Below, in pieces: positions 50,129 through 59,759 of a DNA stretch of 64,000 nucleotides. Location: the NCBI RefSeq assembly GCF_000300335.1, contig NZ_AMRM01000004.1, positions 62,001 to 126,000 of the forward strand. The letters run 5' to 3'. Both the position numbers and the translations under genes were made by a program. Under the pieces are notes generated by a model that worked only from the letters and a program-made list of their open reading frames with translations, was not told the DNA's origin and did no database searches. This DNA comes from Nitratireductor pacificus pht-3B. GTDB lineage: Bacteria; Pseudomonadota; Alphaproteobacteria; Rhizobiales; Rhizobiaceae. The first letter of the stretch is position 1. Every line of letters starts with the position of its first letter.

Positions 50129-52420
50129 ATGAACGGGGCGGAACACCAACTTCTGGAAACGGACGGCGATACGGCTGCGCCAAAGGCGCATCGGAGCGAA
50201 CGGCTGCGCATCGATCCGCCGGCGCTGGTGCCGCAGCTCGTCCGCCCGCCGCGCCGCTACGCCGAAATGATCGTCGGGATCGCGGTCATGCTGATCGCGG
50301 GTCTTGCCCATCTGACGGGCGCTGCCCCGCTGATCAGCCTGTTTCTGGCGGCGCTTGGCGCCATCGGCCTGGCCATCGCGCTGCACACGGCGGCCGCCGA
50401 CGAACACCTCGTGACCACGCTCGCCCGCAAGGAAGCGGACAGCCGGGGCGAGCTGGAAGACCTCGCCGACCGCATGTGGGAGCTGCGCGAGAGCGAGGAG
50501 CGCTTTCACGGTCTGGTCGATGCGCTCGGCGACCTGATCGTCCACCGCGACCGCAACGGGCGCATCGTCTATGTGAACCGGATCTTCGCCGAACTTCTCG
50601 ACCGCGAATCCGACACGCTCATCGGCCGCACGCTCAGCCAGCTCGGCATCGATATCGGCCTGGTGCCGGATGCGGCCTTCTCGGGCGGCGAGTGTTTGAG
50701 TTCTACGGATGTGGCGATCCACACCCGTAACGGCATGCGCTGGTATTCCTGGATCGAGCATTCCGTGCGCGACGAGAAGGCGGGTTCCGTTTCGCATCGC
50801 GCCATTGCCCGCGACATCACCGCCCGCAAGCGCGCCGAAACGGCGCTGATCAACGCCCGCGAACGCGCCGAGCAGGCAAGCCGCGCCAAATCCAGTTTTC
50901 TCGCCACTGTCAGCCACGAGATCCGCACGCCCATGAACGGCATCATGGGGATGGCGACATTGCTGGCGGACACCAACCTGACCGCCGAGCAGCGCACCTA
51001 TGTCGGCGCGGTCTCGACCTCGGCGAGCGCGCTGGTGGCGCTGATCGAGGACCTGCTCGACTATTCGAAGATCGAGGCGGGACGCCTCGAGCTCGAGCAG
51101 CAGCAGATATCCGTGCACGACATGGCCGAGAACGTGGTGGAGCTGCTGGCGGCGCGCGCCTTCGCCAAGAACATCGGCCTCGGCTGCTATATCGCGCCCG
51201 ACGTGCCGTCGACGATCACCGCCGATCCGGGCCGCTTGCGCCAGGTTCTGATGAACCTTCTGGGCAATGCGGTCAAGTTCACGGATGCGGGCGGTGTTGC
51301 CGTGTCGCTGACGCGCGGCGAGAAGAACGGCGCACCCGCGCTGCGCATCGCCGTTGCCGATTCGGGGCCGGGCCTCGAGAAGGAAGACATCACCCGCATC
51401 TTCAAGGATTTCGAGCAGGTGGACGGCAGTTCCACCCGCCGCCACGGCGGCGCCGGACTCGGCCTCGCCATCACCAAGCGCATCGTCGATGCCATGCAGG
51501 GATCGATCACCGTGGCCAGCACGCCCGGCGAGGGATCCGAGTTCGCCGTCCTGTTGCCGCTCGAAAGCGCGCCGGAGCGCGCCGTGGTCGAGCCGATCCT
51601 CGCCCATGTGAACGCCGTCATCCTGTCGCCGCACGTGGAGGAGGCCGAGACCATCGCCATGACCATCCGTGTTTATGGCGGGCGCGCGGCGATCGCCGCC
51701 AATGCCGAGGACGCGGCGCGCCTGGCGGAGGAAGCAGGCAGGCCGTTCGACACGATGCTGATCGATGCGGCGCTCGAGAGCGACGATGGCAGCCTGATTG
51801 CGCGCCTGCATCAGTCCGGCGTCAGCGCGGGCCGCGCCCTGACGCTGATCACGCCGTCGGAGCGCGGTCGCCTCGCCGCGTTTCGCGCCAGCGGCTACGG
51901 CGCCTTCCTGGCGCGCCCGGTGCGCGGCAAGACCCTGCTGCGGCAGCTTCTGAGCGAACATGGCGAGATCGCGCTTCCGGTGGTCGGAGCGGACAAGGCC
52001 GGATCGGTCCCGGAAGCTCCGCCGGTGCAGGACAAGGCGGGGCTTCGGGTGCTGGTCGCCGAGGACAACGAGATCAACGCGATGCTGGCGCGCGCCGCGC
52101 TCACCAAGGGCGGGCACAGGGTCGATCTGGTATCGAACGGGCGTGCGGCCGTGGAAGCGGTGAGCGATGCCGGCCATCGCTACGACGTGGTGCTGATGGA
52201 TCTGCACATGCCCGTGATGGATGGGCTGGACGCGATCAACGCCATCCGCCGGCATGAGGAGGAGACAGGCCTCGCCCCCGTTCCGATCCTCGTCCTGTCC
52301 GCCGACGGCCAGGAAAAGACCCGGCACGGCGTTCTCGCGCACGGCGCGAACGGCTTCGTCACCAAGCCGCTCGACCCGGACAAGCTTCTCTCCGCGCTGG
52401 AGATGCACGCGGCCGGTTGA
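50129..52420 (+). CDS. Hybrid sensor histidine kinase with degenerate and intact receiver domains
   Basis: 763 residues from the ATG at 50129, which lacks a clear ribosome site. Two membrane segments (about 47-88) are separated by a very short loop, so there is no large periplasmic sensor. A PAS domain (about 125-245: FHGLVDALGDLIVHRDRNGRIVYVNRIFAELLDRE) is followed by HisKA with His263 (SHEIRTPMNG), HATPase (ADSGPG, GGAGLGLAITKRI), a receiver-like domain (about 485-610) that lacks the acidic pocket, and an intact receiver (about 635-760) with Asp691 (LMDLHMPVMDG). Signals are probably cytoplasmic. No response regulator or phosphotransfer gene is adjacent. It precedes olsB. Confidence 0.94.
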   Translation: MNGAEHQLLETDGDTAAPKAHRSERLRIDPPALVPQLVRPPRRYAEMIVGIAVMLIAGLAHLTGAAPLISLFLAALGAIGLAIALHTAAADEHLVTTLARKEADSRGELEDLADRMWELRESEERFHGLVDALGDLIVHRDRNGRIVYVNRIFAELLDRESDTLIGRTLSQLGIDIGLVPDAAFSGGECLSSTDVAIHTRNGMRWYSWIEHSVRDEKAGSVSHRAIARDITARKRAETALINARERAEQASRAKSSFLATVSHEIRTPMNGIMGMATLLADTNLTAEQRTYVGAVSTSASALVALIEDLLDYSKIEAGRLELEQQQISVHDMAENVVELLAARAFAKNIGLGCYIAPDVPSTITADPGRLRQVLMNLLGNAVKFTDAGGVAVSLTRGEKNGAPALRIAVADSGPGLEKEDITRIFKDFEQVDGSSTRRHGGAGLGLAITKRIVDAMQGSITVASTPGEGSEFAVLLPLESAPERAVVEPILAHVNAVILSPHVEEAETIAMTIRVYGGRAAIAANAEDAARLAEEAGRPFDTMLIDAALESDDGSLIARLHQSGVSAGRALTLITPSERGRLAAFRASGYGAFLARPVRGKTLLRQLLSEHGEIALPVVGADKAGSVPEAPPVQDKAGLRVLVAEDNEINAMLARAALTKGGHRVDLVSNGRAAVEAVSDAGHRYDVVLMDLHMPVMDGLDAINAIRRHEEETGLAPVPILVLSADGQEKTRHGVLAHGANGFVTKPLDPDKLLSALEMHAAG

Positions 52421-52453
52421 GCCGGCAGTTGCCGCTCGGGACCGGCGCCTGTA

Positions 52454-52471
52454 GTGTCATAGTTCTGTCGC
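52454..52471 (+). promoter_or_regulatory. Pho box upstream of olsB
   Basis: GTGTCAT-AGTT-CTGTCGC: two heptamers with exactly 4 bases between them, matching the CTGTCAT-N4-CTGTCAT consensus at 6/7 and 5/7 positions. A possible -10 (TATTCC at 52482-52487) lies 10 bases downstream. PhoB control of olsB under phosphate starvation is known in Sinorhizobium. Confidence 0.7.
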
Positions 52472-52518
52472 AACAGGCCACTATTCCAGCGGCAGTTTGA
52501 TGCGGAGGAGAATCAGCA

Positions 52519-53406
52519 ATGCAAGGCATGGCGCTGAACGGTACCGCCTTCCTCGAAGATGTCGGCCAGCCGCCGCTTTCCGGCAATCCCGGCGAAATCG
52601 CCGAGGATGGTCTGCTGGGGCGCATCGGCCCGCTGCAGGTGCGGCTGGCGCGTGACGAACGCGAGATCGCCGCGGCCCAGACGATTCGCTTCCGCGTGTT
52701 CTACGACGAGATGGGCGCGCGCCCCTCGGGCGAGGCCGCGCTGCAGGATCGTGATTCGGACGGTTTCGACAGCGTCTGCGACCATCTTCTCGTGATCGAC
52801 AGCACGCTTCCCGGCGACGATATGGACCGCATCGTCGGCACCTACCGCCTGCTGACGCCGGAAGGGGCCGGCCGGATGGGGCGCTTCTATTCCCAGGATG
52901 AATTCGCCATCGAGGGCCTGATGGCCAGGCATGCCGGACGGCGGTTCCTCGAACTCGGGCGCTCCTGCGTCCTGCCGCCCTACCGCACCAAGCGGACCAT
53001 CGAATTGCTCTGGCAGGGAATCTGGGCGTATTGCCGTCGGATGCGTATCGACGTGATGATGGGCTGCGCTTCTTTCCCCGGAATTGTGCCGGCGGCGCAT
53101 GCGGAGGCCCTGTCGTTTCTGGGCCATTTCTGCCAGGCCGAGGGCGACTGGCACGTGCGCGCGGTCGCCAGTCGCTTCGCGCCCATGGACCTGATGCCGA
53201 AGGAGGCGGTCCAGGCGCGCTCGGCCCTCACGGCCATGCCCCCGCTGGTGAAAGGCTATCTGCGGCTCGGCGCGCGCTTCGGCGAGGGCTGCGTGATCGA
53301 CCACGACTTCGGCACCACGGATGTGTTCGTCGTGCTTCCGGTGGAGGCGATCTCGGATCGCTATATCAACTATTACGGTGCTGACGCGCAGCGCTTCGCT
53401 GCGTGA
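52519..53406 (+). CDS. olsB: L-ornithine N(alpha)-acyltransferase OlsB
   Basis: 295 residues. The ATG at 52519 follows GGAGGAG. It is a hemolysin/autoinducer-synthase-like GNAT fold: LQVRLARDEREIAAAQTIRFRVFYDEMGA, VIDSTLPGDDMDRIVGTYRLL, RRFLELGRSCVLPPYRTKRTIELLWQGIWAYCRR and MMGCASFPG. It transfers 3-hydroxyacyl-ACP to ornithine, giving lyso-ornithine lipid, the first step to phosphorus-free ornithine lipids. olsA, which often follows olsB, is not here. A Pho box lies upstream. Confidence 0.93.
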   Translation: MQGMALNGTAFLEDVGQPPLSGNPGEIAEDGLLGRIGPLQVRLARDEREIAAAQTIRFRVFYDEMGARPSGEAALQDRDSDGFDSVCDHLLVIDSTLPGDDMDRIVGTYRLLTPEGAGRMGRFYSQDEFAIEGLMARHAGRRFLELGRSCVLPPYRTKRTIELLWQGIWAYCRRMRIDVMMGCASFPGIVPAAHAEALSFLGHFCQAEGDWHVRAVASRFAPMDLMPKEAVQARSALTAMPPLVKGYLRLGARFGEGCVIDHDFGTTDVFVVLPVEAISDRYINYYGADAQRFAA

Positions 53407-53410
53407 TCAG

Positions 53411-53463
53411 CCTCCTTCTCCCCGCCTGCGGGGAGAAGATGCCGGCAGGTGGATGAGGCGTGG
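53411..53463 (-). repeat. R2-family palindromic repeat, reversed copy
   Basis: Perfect 11-bp stem CTTCTCCCCGC/GCGGGGAGAAG with a 2-base loop (53415-53438), followed by GCCGGCAGGTGGATGAGGCG. Read on the minus strand it has the same order as 58630-58680. It lies between convergent olsB and the malic enzyme gene and may end both transcripts. Confidence 0.8.
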
Positions 53464-53475
53464 GCGACGTCGCCC

Positions 53476-55761
53476 TTACGCCCCCGCGTTGTAGGCTGCG
53501 ATGGCGGCCATGTTGACGATGTCGGAATCCTTGGCGTTCAGCGAGACGATCTGCACCGGCTTGTTCAGGCCGACGAGCAGTGGCCCGATAACGGTCGAGC
53601 CGCCCAATTCCTGCAGCATCTTGGTCGAGATCGACGCCGAATGGAACGCCGGCATGACGAGCACGTTGGCCGGTCCCGACAGGCGGCAGAACGGGTATTG
53701 CTGCATCAGCCGCGCGTTCAGCGCCACGTCCGCCGCCATCTCGCCGTCATACTCGAAATCGACACGCCGCTTGTCGAGGATCTTCACCGCTTCCTGGACG
53801 CGCTCGGAGCGCTCGCCGGGCGGATGGCCGAAGGTCGAGTAGGCGAGCATGGCGACGCGCGGCTCGTAGCCCATGCGACGCGCCTGGCCGGCGGCCTCCT
53901 CGGCGATGTCGGCCAGTTCCTCCGCATTGGGCATGTCGTGGACGGCAGTGTCCGCGACCAGAACCGTGCGTCCCCGGCACAGCGCCAGCGAAACGCCGAT
54001 CACCCGGTGCCCTGGCTTGGCGTCAATCACCCGGCACACGTCGTCGAGCACGGTCGAATAATTGCGCGTCACGCCGCTGACCATCGCATCCGCATCGCCC
54101 AGCGCCACCATGGTTGCGGCGAAGTGATTGCGGTCGTTGTTGATCAGCCGCTGGGCGTCGCGGAAGAGATAGCCCTTCCGCTGGAGGCGTTCGTAGAGAT
54201 AGTCGGCATAGATGCCGTTGCGCCGCGACAGGCGGGCATTGATGATCTCGATGCCGGGCTTGGAGAGGTCGACGCCGGCATTGCGCGCCGTTTCCTTGAT
54301 CTGCTCCTCGCGGCCGAGCAGGATCGCCGTGCCGAGCTTCTGGTTCACATAGGATGCCGCCGCGCGCATCACCTGTTCTTCCTCGCCCTCGGCGAAGACG
54401 ACGCGCTTCGGCTGGCGGCGCACCCGGTCGTAGATGCGCTGCAGGGTCGAGGCGATGGGGTCGCGCCGGGCCGAAAGCTCGTTGGCGTATTTCTCCATGT
54501 CGAGGATCGGCCGCCGCGCCACGCCGGAATCCATCGCCGCCCTGGCAACCGCCACCGGGATCGCCGAGATCAGCCGCGGATCGAACGGCACGGGAATGAT
54601 GTAGTTGGGACCGTATTTCGGCCGGTTGCCCTGATAGGCCGCCGCCACGTCGTCCGGCACGTCCTGGCGGGCGAGTTCGGCGAGCGCCTCGGCGGCCGCC
54701 ACCTTCATCGCATCATTGATCGTGGTGGCGCGCACGTCGAGCGCGCCGCGGAAGATGTAGGGGAAACCGAGCACGTTGTTGACCTGGTTCGGATAATCCG
54801 AGCGGCCGGTCGCCATGATGGCGTCGGTGCGGATATCCGCCACCTCCTCCGGCGTGATCTCCGGATCGGGATTGGCCATGGCGAAGATGATCGGGTTCTT
54901 GGCCATGGACTGCACCATGGCGGGCGTCAGCGCCCCCTTGGCCGAAAGGCCGAAGAAGATGTCCGCGCCGTCCAGCGCCTCGGCCAGCGTGCGCAGCTTG
55001 GTCTCCACCGCATGCGCCGACTTCCACTGGTTCATCCCTTCCTTGCGGCCCTTGTAGACGACGCCCTTGGTGTCGCACAGGATGACGTTCTGCGGCGAGA
55101 AGCCGAGCGACTTGGCAAGCTCGATACAGGCGATGCCGGCGGCGCCCGCGCCGTTGCAGACGAGCCGCGCCGTCTTCATGTCGCGGTCGGTCAGGTGCAG
55201 CGCGTTGATCAAGCCGGCCACGGCGATGATCGCCGTGCCGTGCTGGTCGTCATGGAAGACGGGGATGTCCATCAGCTCGCGCAGCCGGCTTTCGATGATG
55301 AAGCACTCGGGCGCCTTGATGTCTTCCAGATTGATGCCGCCGAAGGACGGGCCGAGCAGCTTGACGCAGTCGACGAAGGCGTCGGCATCTTCGGTATCGA
55401 CCTCGAGGTCAATCGAATCCACGTCAGCGAAGCGCTTGAACAGAACCGACTTGCCTTCCATCACCGGTTTGGAGGCCAGCGCGCCGAGATTGCCGAGGCC
55501 GAGGATCGCCGTGCCGTTGGTGATGACGGCCACCATGTTGCCGCGCGTCGTGTAGTCGAAGGCGCGGCTGGGATCCTCGGAAATGGCCACGACTGGCACC
55601 GCGACGCCGGGCGAATAGGCGAGCGAGAGATCGCGCTGCGTCGCCATCGGCTTGGTGGGCGTGATCTCCAGCTTGCCGGGACGGCCCATCGAATGGAAAT
55701 CCAGCGCTTCCTGCGGGCTGACGGACGGACCCTGTCGTTCGGACTTTTCTTTGGCGGCCAT
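53476..55761 (-). CDS. maeB: NADP-type malic enzyme fused to phosphotransacetylase-like domain
   Basis: 761 residues. The start ATG at 55761 has GGAGG unusually far upstream (14 bases). The malic enzyme part (about 1-430) has ALDFHSMGRPGKLEI, LAYSPGVAVP, VFHDDQHGTAIIAVAGLINAL and the nucleotide site CNGAGAAGIA. The rest (about 440-761) is a PTA_PTB-like domain (KRVVFAEGEEEQVMRAAASYV, then LSGPANVLVMPAFHSASISTKMLQELGG), which is regulatory rather than catalytic in this family. It converts malate to pyruvate and CO2. The NAD (Dme) and NADP (Tme) forms are hard to tell apart by eye. Confidence 0.94.
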   Translation of the reverse strand: MAAKEKSERQGPSVSPQEALDFHSMGRPGKLEITPTKPMATQRDLSLAYSPGVAVPVVAISEDPSRAFDYTTRGNMVAVITNGTAILGLGNLGALASKPVMEGKSVLFKRFADVDSIDLEVDTEDADAFVDCVKLLGPSFGGINLEDIKAPECFIIESRLRELMDIPVFHDDQHGTAIIAVAGLINALHLTDRDMKTARLVCNGAGAAGIACIELAKSLGFSPQNVILCDTKGVVYKGRKEGMNQWKSAHAVETKLRTLAEALDGADIFFGLSAKGALTPAMVQSMAKNPIIFAMANPDPEITPEEVADIRTDAIMATGRSDYPNQVNNVLGFPYIFRGALDVRATTINDAMKVAAAEALAELARQDVPDDVAAAYQGNRPKYGPNYIIPVPFDPRLISAIPVAVARAAMDSGVARRPILDMEKYANELSARRDPIASTLQRIYDRVRRQPKRVVFAEGEEEQVMRAAASYVNQKLGTAILLGREEQIKETARNAGVDLSKPGIEIINARLSRRNGIYADYLYERLQRKGYLFRDAQRLINNDRNHFAATMVALGDADAMVSGVTRNYSTVLDDVCRVIDAKPGHRVIGVSLALCRGRTVLVADTAVHDMPNAEELADIAEEAAGQARRMGYEPRVAMLAYSTFGHPPGERSERVQEAVKILDKRRVDFEYDGEMAADVALNARLMQQYPFCRLSGPANVLVMPAFHSASISTKMLQELGGSTVIGPLLVGLNKPVQIVSLNAKDSDIVNMAAIAAYNAGA

Positions 55762-55817
55762 GATTTTGTCTCGTTCCTCCCGGGGATCGGCGCGTGGCTC
55801 GTGCTTTCTGTGGAGTT

Positions 55818-55847
55818 TTGCAAGTGAGCGGTGCATAACGCTACACT
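55818..55847 (+). promoter_or_regulatory. Candidate promoter for mutS
   Basis: TTGCAA at 55818-55823, an 18-bp spacer and TACACT at 55842-55847, about 70 bases before the mutS start, in the gap to the divergent malic enzyme gene. Confidence 0.45.
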
Positions 55848-55917
55848 TTCGCCCAGTAAATGGCCAAGCAGTTTGAAGCTGCTTCGATGCAGGAATTCAA
55901 CCAGGCGGGAGCTCTCC

Positions 55918-58626
55918 TTGAACGACGAAACGCCGATGCGCCGTCCTGAAATGCAGGCCGCCGCCGCGACGCCGATGATGGCGCAGTACATCGAGATCAA
56001 GACGGCCAATCCCGATTCGCTCTTGTTCTACCGGATGGGCGATTTCTACGAACTGTTCTTCGACGACGCAGAGGTGGCGAGCCGCGCGCTCGGCATCACC
56101 CTGACCAAGCGCGGCAAGCACCAGGGCGACGACATTCCCATGTGCGGCGTGCCGGTGCATGCCGCCGACGACTATCTGCAGAAGCTGATCGGTCTCGGCC
56201 ATCGCGTCGCCGTCTGCGAGCAGATGGAGGACCCGGCGGAAGCCAAGAAGCGCGGCTCCAAATCCGTGGTGCGGCGCGACGTGATCCGCCTCGTCACGCC
56301 GGGCACCATCACCGAGGAGAAGCTCCTCGATCCCGCCGAGAGCAACTATCTTATGGCGCTCGGCCGCGTGAAGGGCGGCGAGGGCGAAAGCCTGGCACTC
56401 GCCTGGATCGACATCTCCACGGGCGCCTTCCGTGTCGCCGCGACCGGCGCCGATCGCCTGCTGGCCGACATACTGCGCATCGACCCGCGCGAACTGATCG
56501 TCGCCGAGCCGGTCTATCATGAGGCCGGACTGCGTCCCGTCTTCGACGTTCTTGGCCGCACCGCCAGCCCGCAGCCGGCCAATCTGTTCGATTCCGCCTC
56601 GGCGGAGATGCGCCTGACGCGCTTCTACGAGGTCGCCACCCTCGAAGGGTTCGGCCATTTCTCGCGCGCCGAACTGTCGGCCGTTTCGGGCATCATCGCC
56701 TATGTGGAGAAGACCCAGAAGGCGGAGCGCCCGCCGCTCGGCCGCCCAGAGCGCGACGCGGAAGGGGCGAGCCTTTTCATCGACGCTGCGACGCGCGCCA
56801 ATCTGGAGCTTGCCCGCACGCTGTCCGGCAACCGCGAGGGCAGCCTCCTGAAGGCGATCGACCGGACCGTCACCGGCGCGGGCAAGCGCCTGCTGGCCGA
56901 ACGGCTGATGTCGCCCCTGACCGATCCGGGCCATATCCGGGAACGGCTCGACGCGGTGTCCTTCTTCCTCGCCGATCCTTCGCTGCGCGAGGCCGCGCGC
57001 GCGCTCCTGAAGGGTGTTCCCGATTTCGCCCGTGCCCTCTCGCGCCTGGCGCTCAACCGTGGCGGTCCGCGCGACCTGGGCGCGCTGGCGGCGGGCTTCT
57101 CCGCTGCCGCCGGCATTGCCGATCTTTTCGAGACGCCTGACCTGCCCGCCGAGGTTGCGGGGATTCGCGACGTGGTGCGCGCGCTGCCCTACGGGATCGC
57201 GGCGCATCTGGAGCGGGCGCTGGCCGACGAGCTGCCGCTGCTCAAGCGCGACGGCGGCTTCGTCCGCGCGGGCTACGATGCCGAGCTGGACGAGATGCGC
57301 GCCCTGCGCGACCAGTCGCGACGGGTGATCGCTGGAATGGAGCGCGACCTGATCGAGGAGACGGGCATCCGCTCCCTGAAGATCCGCCATAACAACGTGC
57401 TCGGCTACTACATCGAGGTGACGGCCAACAACGCCCAGGCGCTGAACGGCAGCGACGAGGCCAAGGCCCGTTTCATCCACCGCCAGACCATGGCCAACGC
57501 CATGCGCTTCACGACGACCGAATTGGCGGAGATGGAGACCAAGATCGCCAACGCCGCCGCCCGCGCTCTGACCATCGAGCTGGCGGTCTTCGACGCGCTG
57601 CAGAAGGAAGCGGTCGATGCCGCCGCGGCCATCCGCGCCGCGGCCGATGCGCTGGCGATGGCCGATGTGTCGACGGCGCTCGCCACACTCGCCGAGGCGG
57701 AAAATTACTGCCGCCCGCAGGTGGACGAGAGCCTAGATTTCCACATCGAGGGCGGCAGGCATCCGGTGGTGGAACAGGCGCTGCGCAAGCAGCTTGCCGA
57801 GCCTTTCGTTGCGAATGACTGCGACCTCTCGCCCGTCGGGGACGAGAAATCCGGCGCGATCTGGCTGCTCACCGGCCCCAACATGGGTGGTAAGTCGACC
57901 TTCCTGCGCCAGAACGCGTTGATCGTCGTGATGGCGCAGATGGGGTCCTTCGTGCCGGCGGCGGAGGCCCGCATCGGCATGGTCGATCGGCTGTTCAGCC
58001 GCGTCGGCGCGTCCGACGATCTGGCGCGCGGCCGCTCGACCTTCATGGTCGAGATGGTCGAGACCGCCGCCATTCTCAATCAGGCCGGCGAGCGGGCGCT
58101 GGTCATCCTCGACGAGATCGGCCGCGGCACGGCGACCTTCGACGGCCTCTCCATCGCCTGGGCGGCTGTCGAGTATCTGCACGAGCAGAACCGTTGCCGC
58201 GCGCTGTTCGCCACGCATTTCCACGAGATGACGGCGCTTTCTGAGAAGCTGCCGCGCCTTGCCAACGTCACCATGCGGGTGAAGGAGTTTGACGGCGAGG
58301 TGGTGTTCCTGCACGAGGTGGGACGCGGCGCGGCGGATCGCTCCTACGGCGTGCAGGTGGCGCGCCTTGCCGGCCTGCCGCACGCGGTCGTTGAGCGCGC
58401 CCGCGAGGTGCTGCACCAGCTCGAGGAAGGCGAGATGTCCGGCAAGGCCTCGAAGCTGATCGACGACCTGCCCCTGTTCTCCATCGCGATGAAGAAGGAG
58501 CCGGCGAAAGCAAAGGCGCCGGACCGGCTCGGCGAGGAACTTGCGACCGTCAATCCGGACGAGCTGACCCCGCGCGAGGCGCTGGACATGCTCTACCGGT
58601 TGAAGGGGATCGCTTCGAAGGGGTAG
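55918..58626 (+). CDS. mutS: DNA mismatch repair protein MutS
   Basis: 902 residues from the TTG at 55918 behind GGGAG; an ATG at 55936 is the alternative. The mismatch-binding domain has the F-x-E motif in [12 protein letters not shown] (about 41-52). The connector, core and clamp domains follow. The ATPase has Walker [10 protein letters not shown] (about 654-662), [16 protein letters not shown], Walker [24 protein letters not shown] and ATHFHEM. The C-terminus ([16 protein letters not shown]) is the tetramerisation tail. It starts methyl-independent mismatch repair with MutL. Confidence 0.97.
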   Translation: MNDETPMRRPEMQAAAATPMMAQYIEIKTANPDSLLFYRMGDFYELFFDDAEVASRALGITLTKRGKHQGDDIPMCGVPVHAADDYLQKLIGLGHRVAVCEQMEDPAEAKKRGSKSVVRRDVIRLVTPGTITEEKLLDPAESNYLMALGRVKGGEGESLALAWIDISTGAFRVAATGADRLLADILRIDPRELIVAEPVYHEAGLRPVFDVLGRTASPQPANLFDSASAEMRLTRFYEVATLEGFGHFSRAELSAVSGIIAYVEKTQKAERPPLGRPERDAEGASLFIDAATRANLELARTLSGNREGSLLKAIDRTVTGAGKRLLAERLMSPLTDPGHIRERLDAVSFFLADPSLREAARALLKGVPDFARALSRLALNRGGPRDLGALAAGFSAAAGIADLFETPDLPAEVAGIRDVVRALPYGIAAHLERALADELPLLKRDGGFVRAGYDAELDEMRALRDQSRRVIAGMERDLIEETGIRSLKIRHNNVLGYYIEVTANNAQALNGSDEAKARFIHRQTMANAMRFTTTELAEMETKIANAAARALTIELAVFDALQKEAVDAAAAIRAAADALAMADVSTALATLAEAENYCRPQVDESLDFHIEGGRHPVVEQALRKQLAEPFVANDCDLSPVGDEKSGAIWLLTGPNMGGKSTFLRQNALIVVMAQMGSFVPAAEARIGMVDRLFSRVGASDDLARGRSTFMVEMVETAAILNQAGERALVILDEIGRGTATFDGLSIAWAAVEYLHEQNRCRALFATHFHEMTALSEKLPRLANVTMRVKEFDGEVVFLHEVGRGAADRSYGVQVARLAGLPHAVVERAREVLHQLEEGEMSGKASKLIDDLPLFSIAMKKEPAKAKAPDRLGEELATVNPDELTPREALDMLYRLKGIASKG

Positions 58627-58629
58627 CGC

Positions 58630-58784
58630 CACGCCCCTCATCCGCCTGCCGGCACCTTCTCCCCGCTCGCGGGGAGAAGGAGGATGACCGCAACGCCGAG
58701 GCCCCCCTCTCCCCACAGGCGGGGGTCCGAAGGACGGGTCGAGACCCGTGGCTCGACCCCGGTTGGGTAAGGGTGAGGGGCGTG
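58630..58784 (+). repeat. Composite R2-family element with terminal inverted repeats
   Basis: Bounded by CACGCCCCTCA (58630-58640) and its complement TGAGGGGCGTG (58774-58784). Inside are CCGCCTGCCGGCAC, a perfect 12-bp hairpin stem CCTTCTCCCCGC/GCGGGGAGAAGG (58655-58680) and a second CCCCTCTCCCC-rich hairpin. At about 155 bp, with terminal repeats and no coding frame, it looks like a non-autonomous intergenic element. Confidence 0.8.
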
Positions 58785-58793
58785 CGCGCCCCG

Positions 58794-59759
58794 TCAATCG
58801 TTCAGCGCATCCCCCCAATCAGCCTTGCGTGCCGCCTTGAACACCGATCCTTCGCGCCGCGTCACCAGCCTATCCTCAAGGCTGCCGTCCGCACGGCAAA
58901 GCTTCAGCCGCACCATGCCGCTCGCTGCCTTCGGCGGGGCGAGAACCCGGGCGTAGACACCCCCGGAAGGATGGCGCGAGACCGCGATGTAGCTGAACTT
59001 CTCGTCCTCCCATGGCACCTCGCCGCCCTTCGCCCTGCGGTGCAGGCGCGAGCGGGCGACGCGGCGTGAGAAGTGGCACCAGTCGGGTGGGCTGACGGGG
59101 CAGGGGGCATGATGCGGGCAGGGCGCGACGACATGGGCGCCAAGCGCGATCAGGCGGCTGCGCGCCGCCAGGATCCGTTGCCAGCCGGTCGGCGTGCCCG
59201 GTTCGACGATCAGCAGCGTGTCCCCGGTCAAGTGCCAGAGCCGGTCGATCAGTGCCGCGCGCGTGGCCGGCGCGAGTTCGTCGAGCACGTAGCACAGAGT
59301 TACGAGATCGGCCTCGCCGGCGCCCGGCAACCCGTCCTCGACGCTGGCGTCCCGCCAGGAAAGCGCTGCTCCCGCACTGGCGGCGAGGTTCTGGCCGGCC
59401 TGCCGCATGGCGGGGCTTGCCTCGACCATTTCCGCCGCGCGCAGGTCCGGCCACCGGTCGAGCGCGGCCCAGAAAGCGGTGCCGGGGCCTGCACCGATGT
59501 CGAGCAGACGCTGCGGTGCGAACGAAGCGCGGCGCTCTGCCAGATCGTCCATCGCCCGGCGTACCGCTGCATAGGTGGCGGGCAGGCGCGTCGCCAGATA
59601 GGCTTTCGCCGCCAGCGCATCCCCCACATGCAGCCGCCCGTCGCGCGTTTCGCTGCGATAGCGGCGCGACAGGATGTCGGCTGCGCGCTGGATGTCGGCG
59701 AGCGGCGCTCCCTCAAGCATCGCGTCGACCGCCTGGCGAAGGGTTGCGGGAAGCTCCAT
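58794..59759 (-). CDS. Rsm22/METTL17-family ribosomal small-subunit methyltransferase-like protein
   Basis: 321 residues from the ATG at 59759. It has a SAM-binding Rossmann domain (RLLDIGAGPGTAFWAALDRWPDL, about 84-107) with Rsm22 features (LCYVLDELAPATRAALIDRLW, LLIVEPGTPTGWQRI). Four cysteines, Cys214, Cys220, Cys228 and Cys288, are spaced 6, 8 and 60, very like the Fe-S ligands of mitochondrial METTL17. It probably assists small-subunit assembly. It lies on the minus strand between mutS and glnD. Confidence 0.88.
   Translation of the reverse strand: MELPATLRQAVDAMLEGAPLADIQRAADILSRRYRSETRDGRLHVGDALAAKAYLATRLPATYAAVRRAMDDLAERRASFAPQRLLDIGAGPGTAFWAALDRWPDLRAAEMVEASPAMRQAGQNLAASAGAALSWRDASVEDGLPGAGEADLVTLCYVLDELAPATRAALIDRLWHLTGDTLLIVEPGTPTGWQRILAARSRLIALGAHVVAPCPHHAPCPVSPPDWCHFSRRVARSRLHRRAKGGEVPWEDEKFSYIAVSRHPSGGVYARVLAPPKAASGMVRLKLCRADGSLEDRLVTRREGSVFKAARKADWGDALND

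Noticed and set aside
49991-52408. An 805-codon open frame on the minus strand opposite the hybrid kinase
   Set aside because: It mirrors the kinase gene codon for codon, has no family features or ribosome site and is full of Arg/His/Gln runs. High-GC codon bias keeps the antisense frame open.
53449-55827. A 792-codon plus-strand open frame opposite the malic enzyme
   Set aside because: Antisense shadow with His/Asp/Arg-rich low-information composition.
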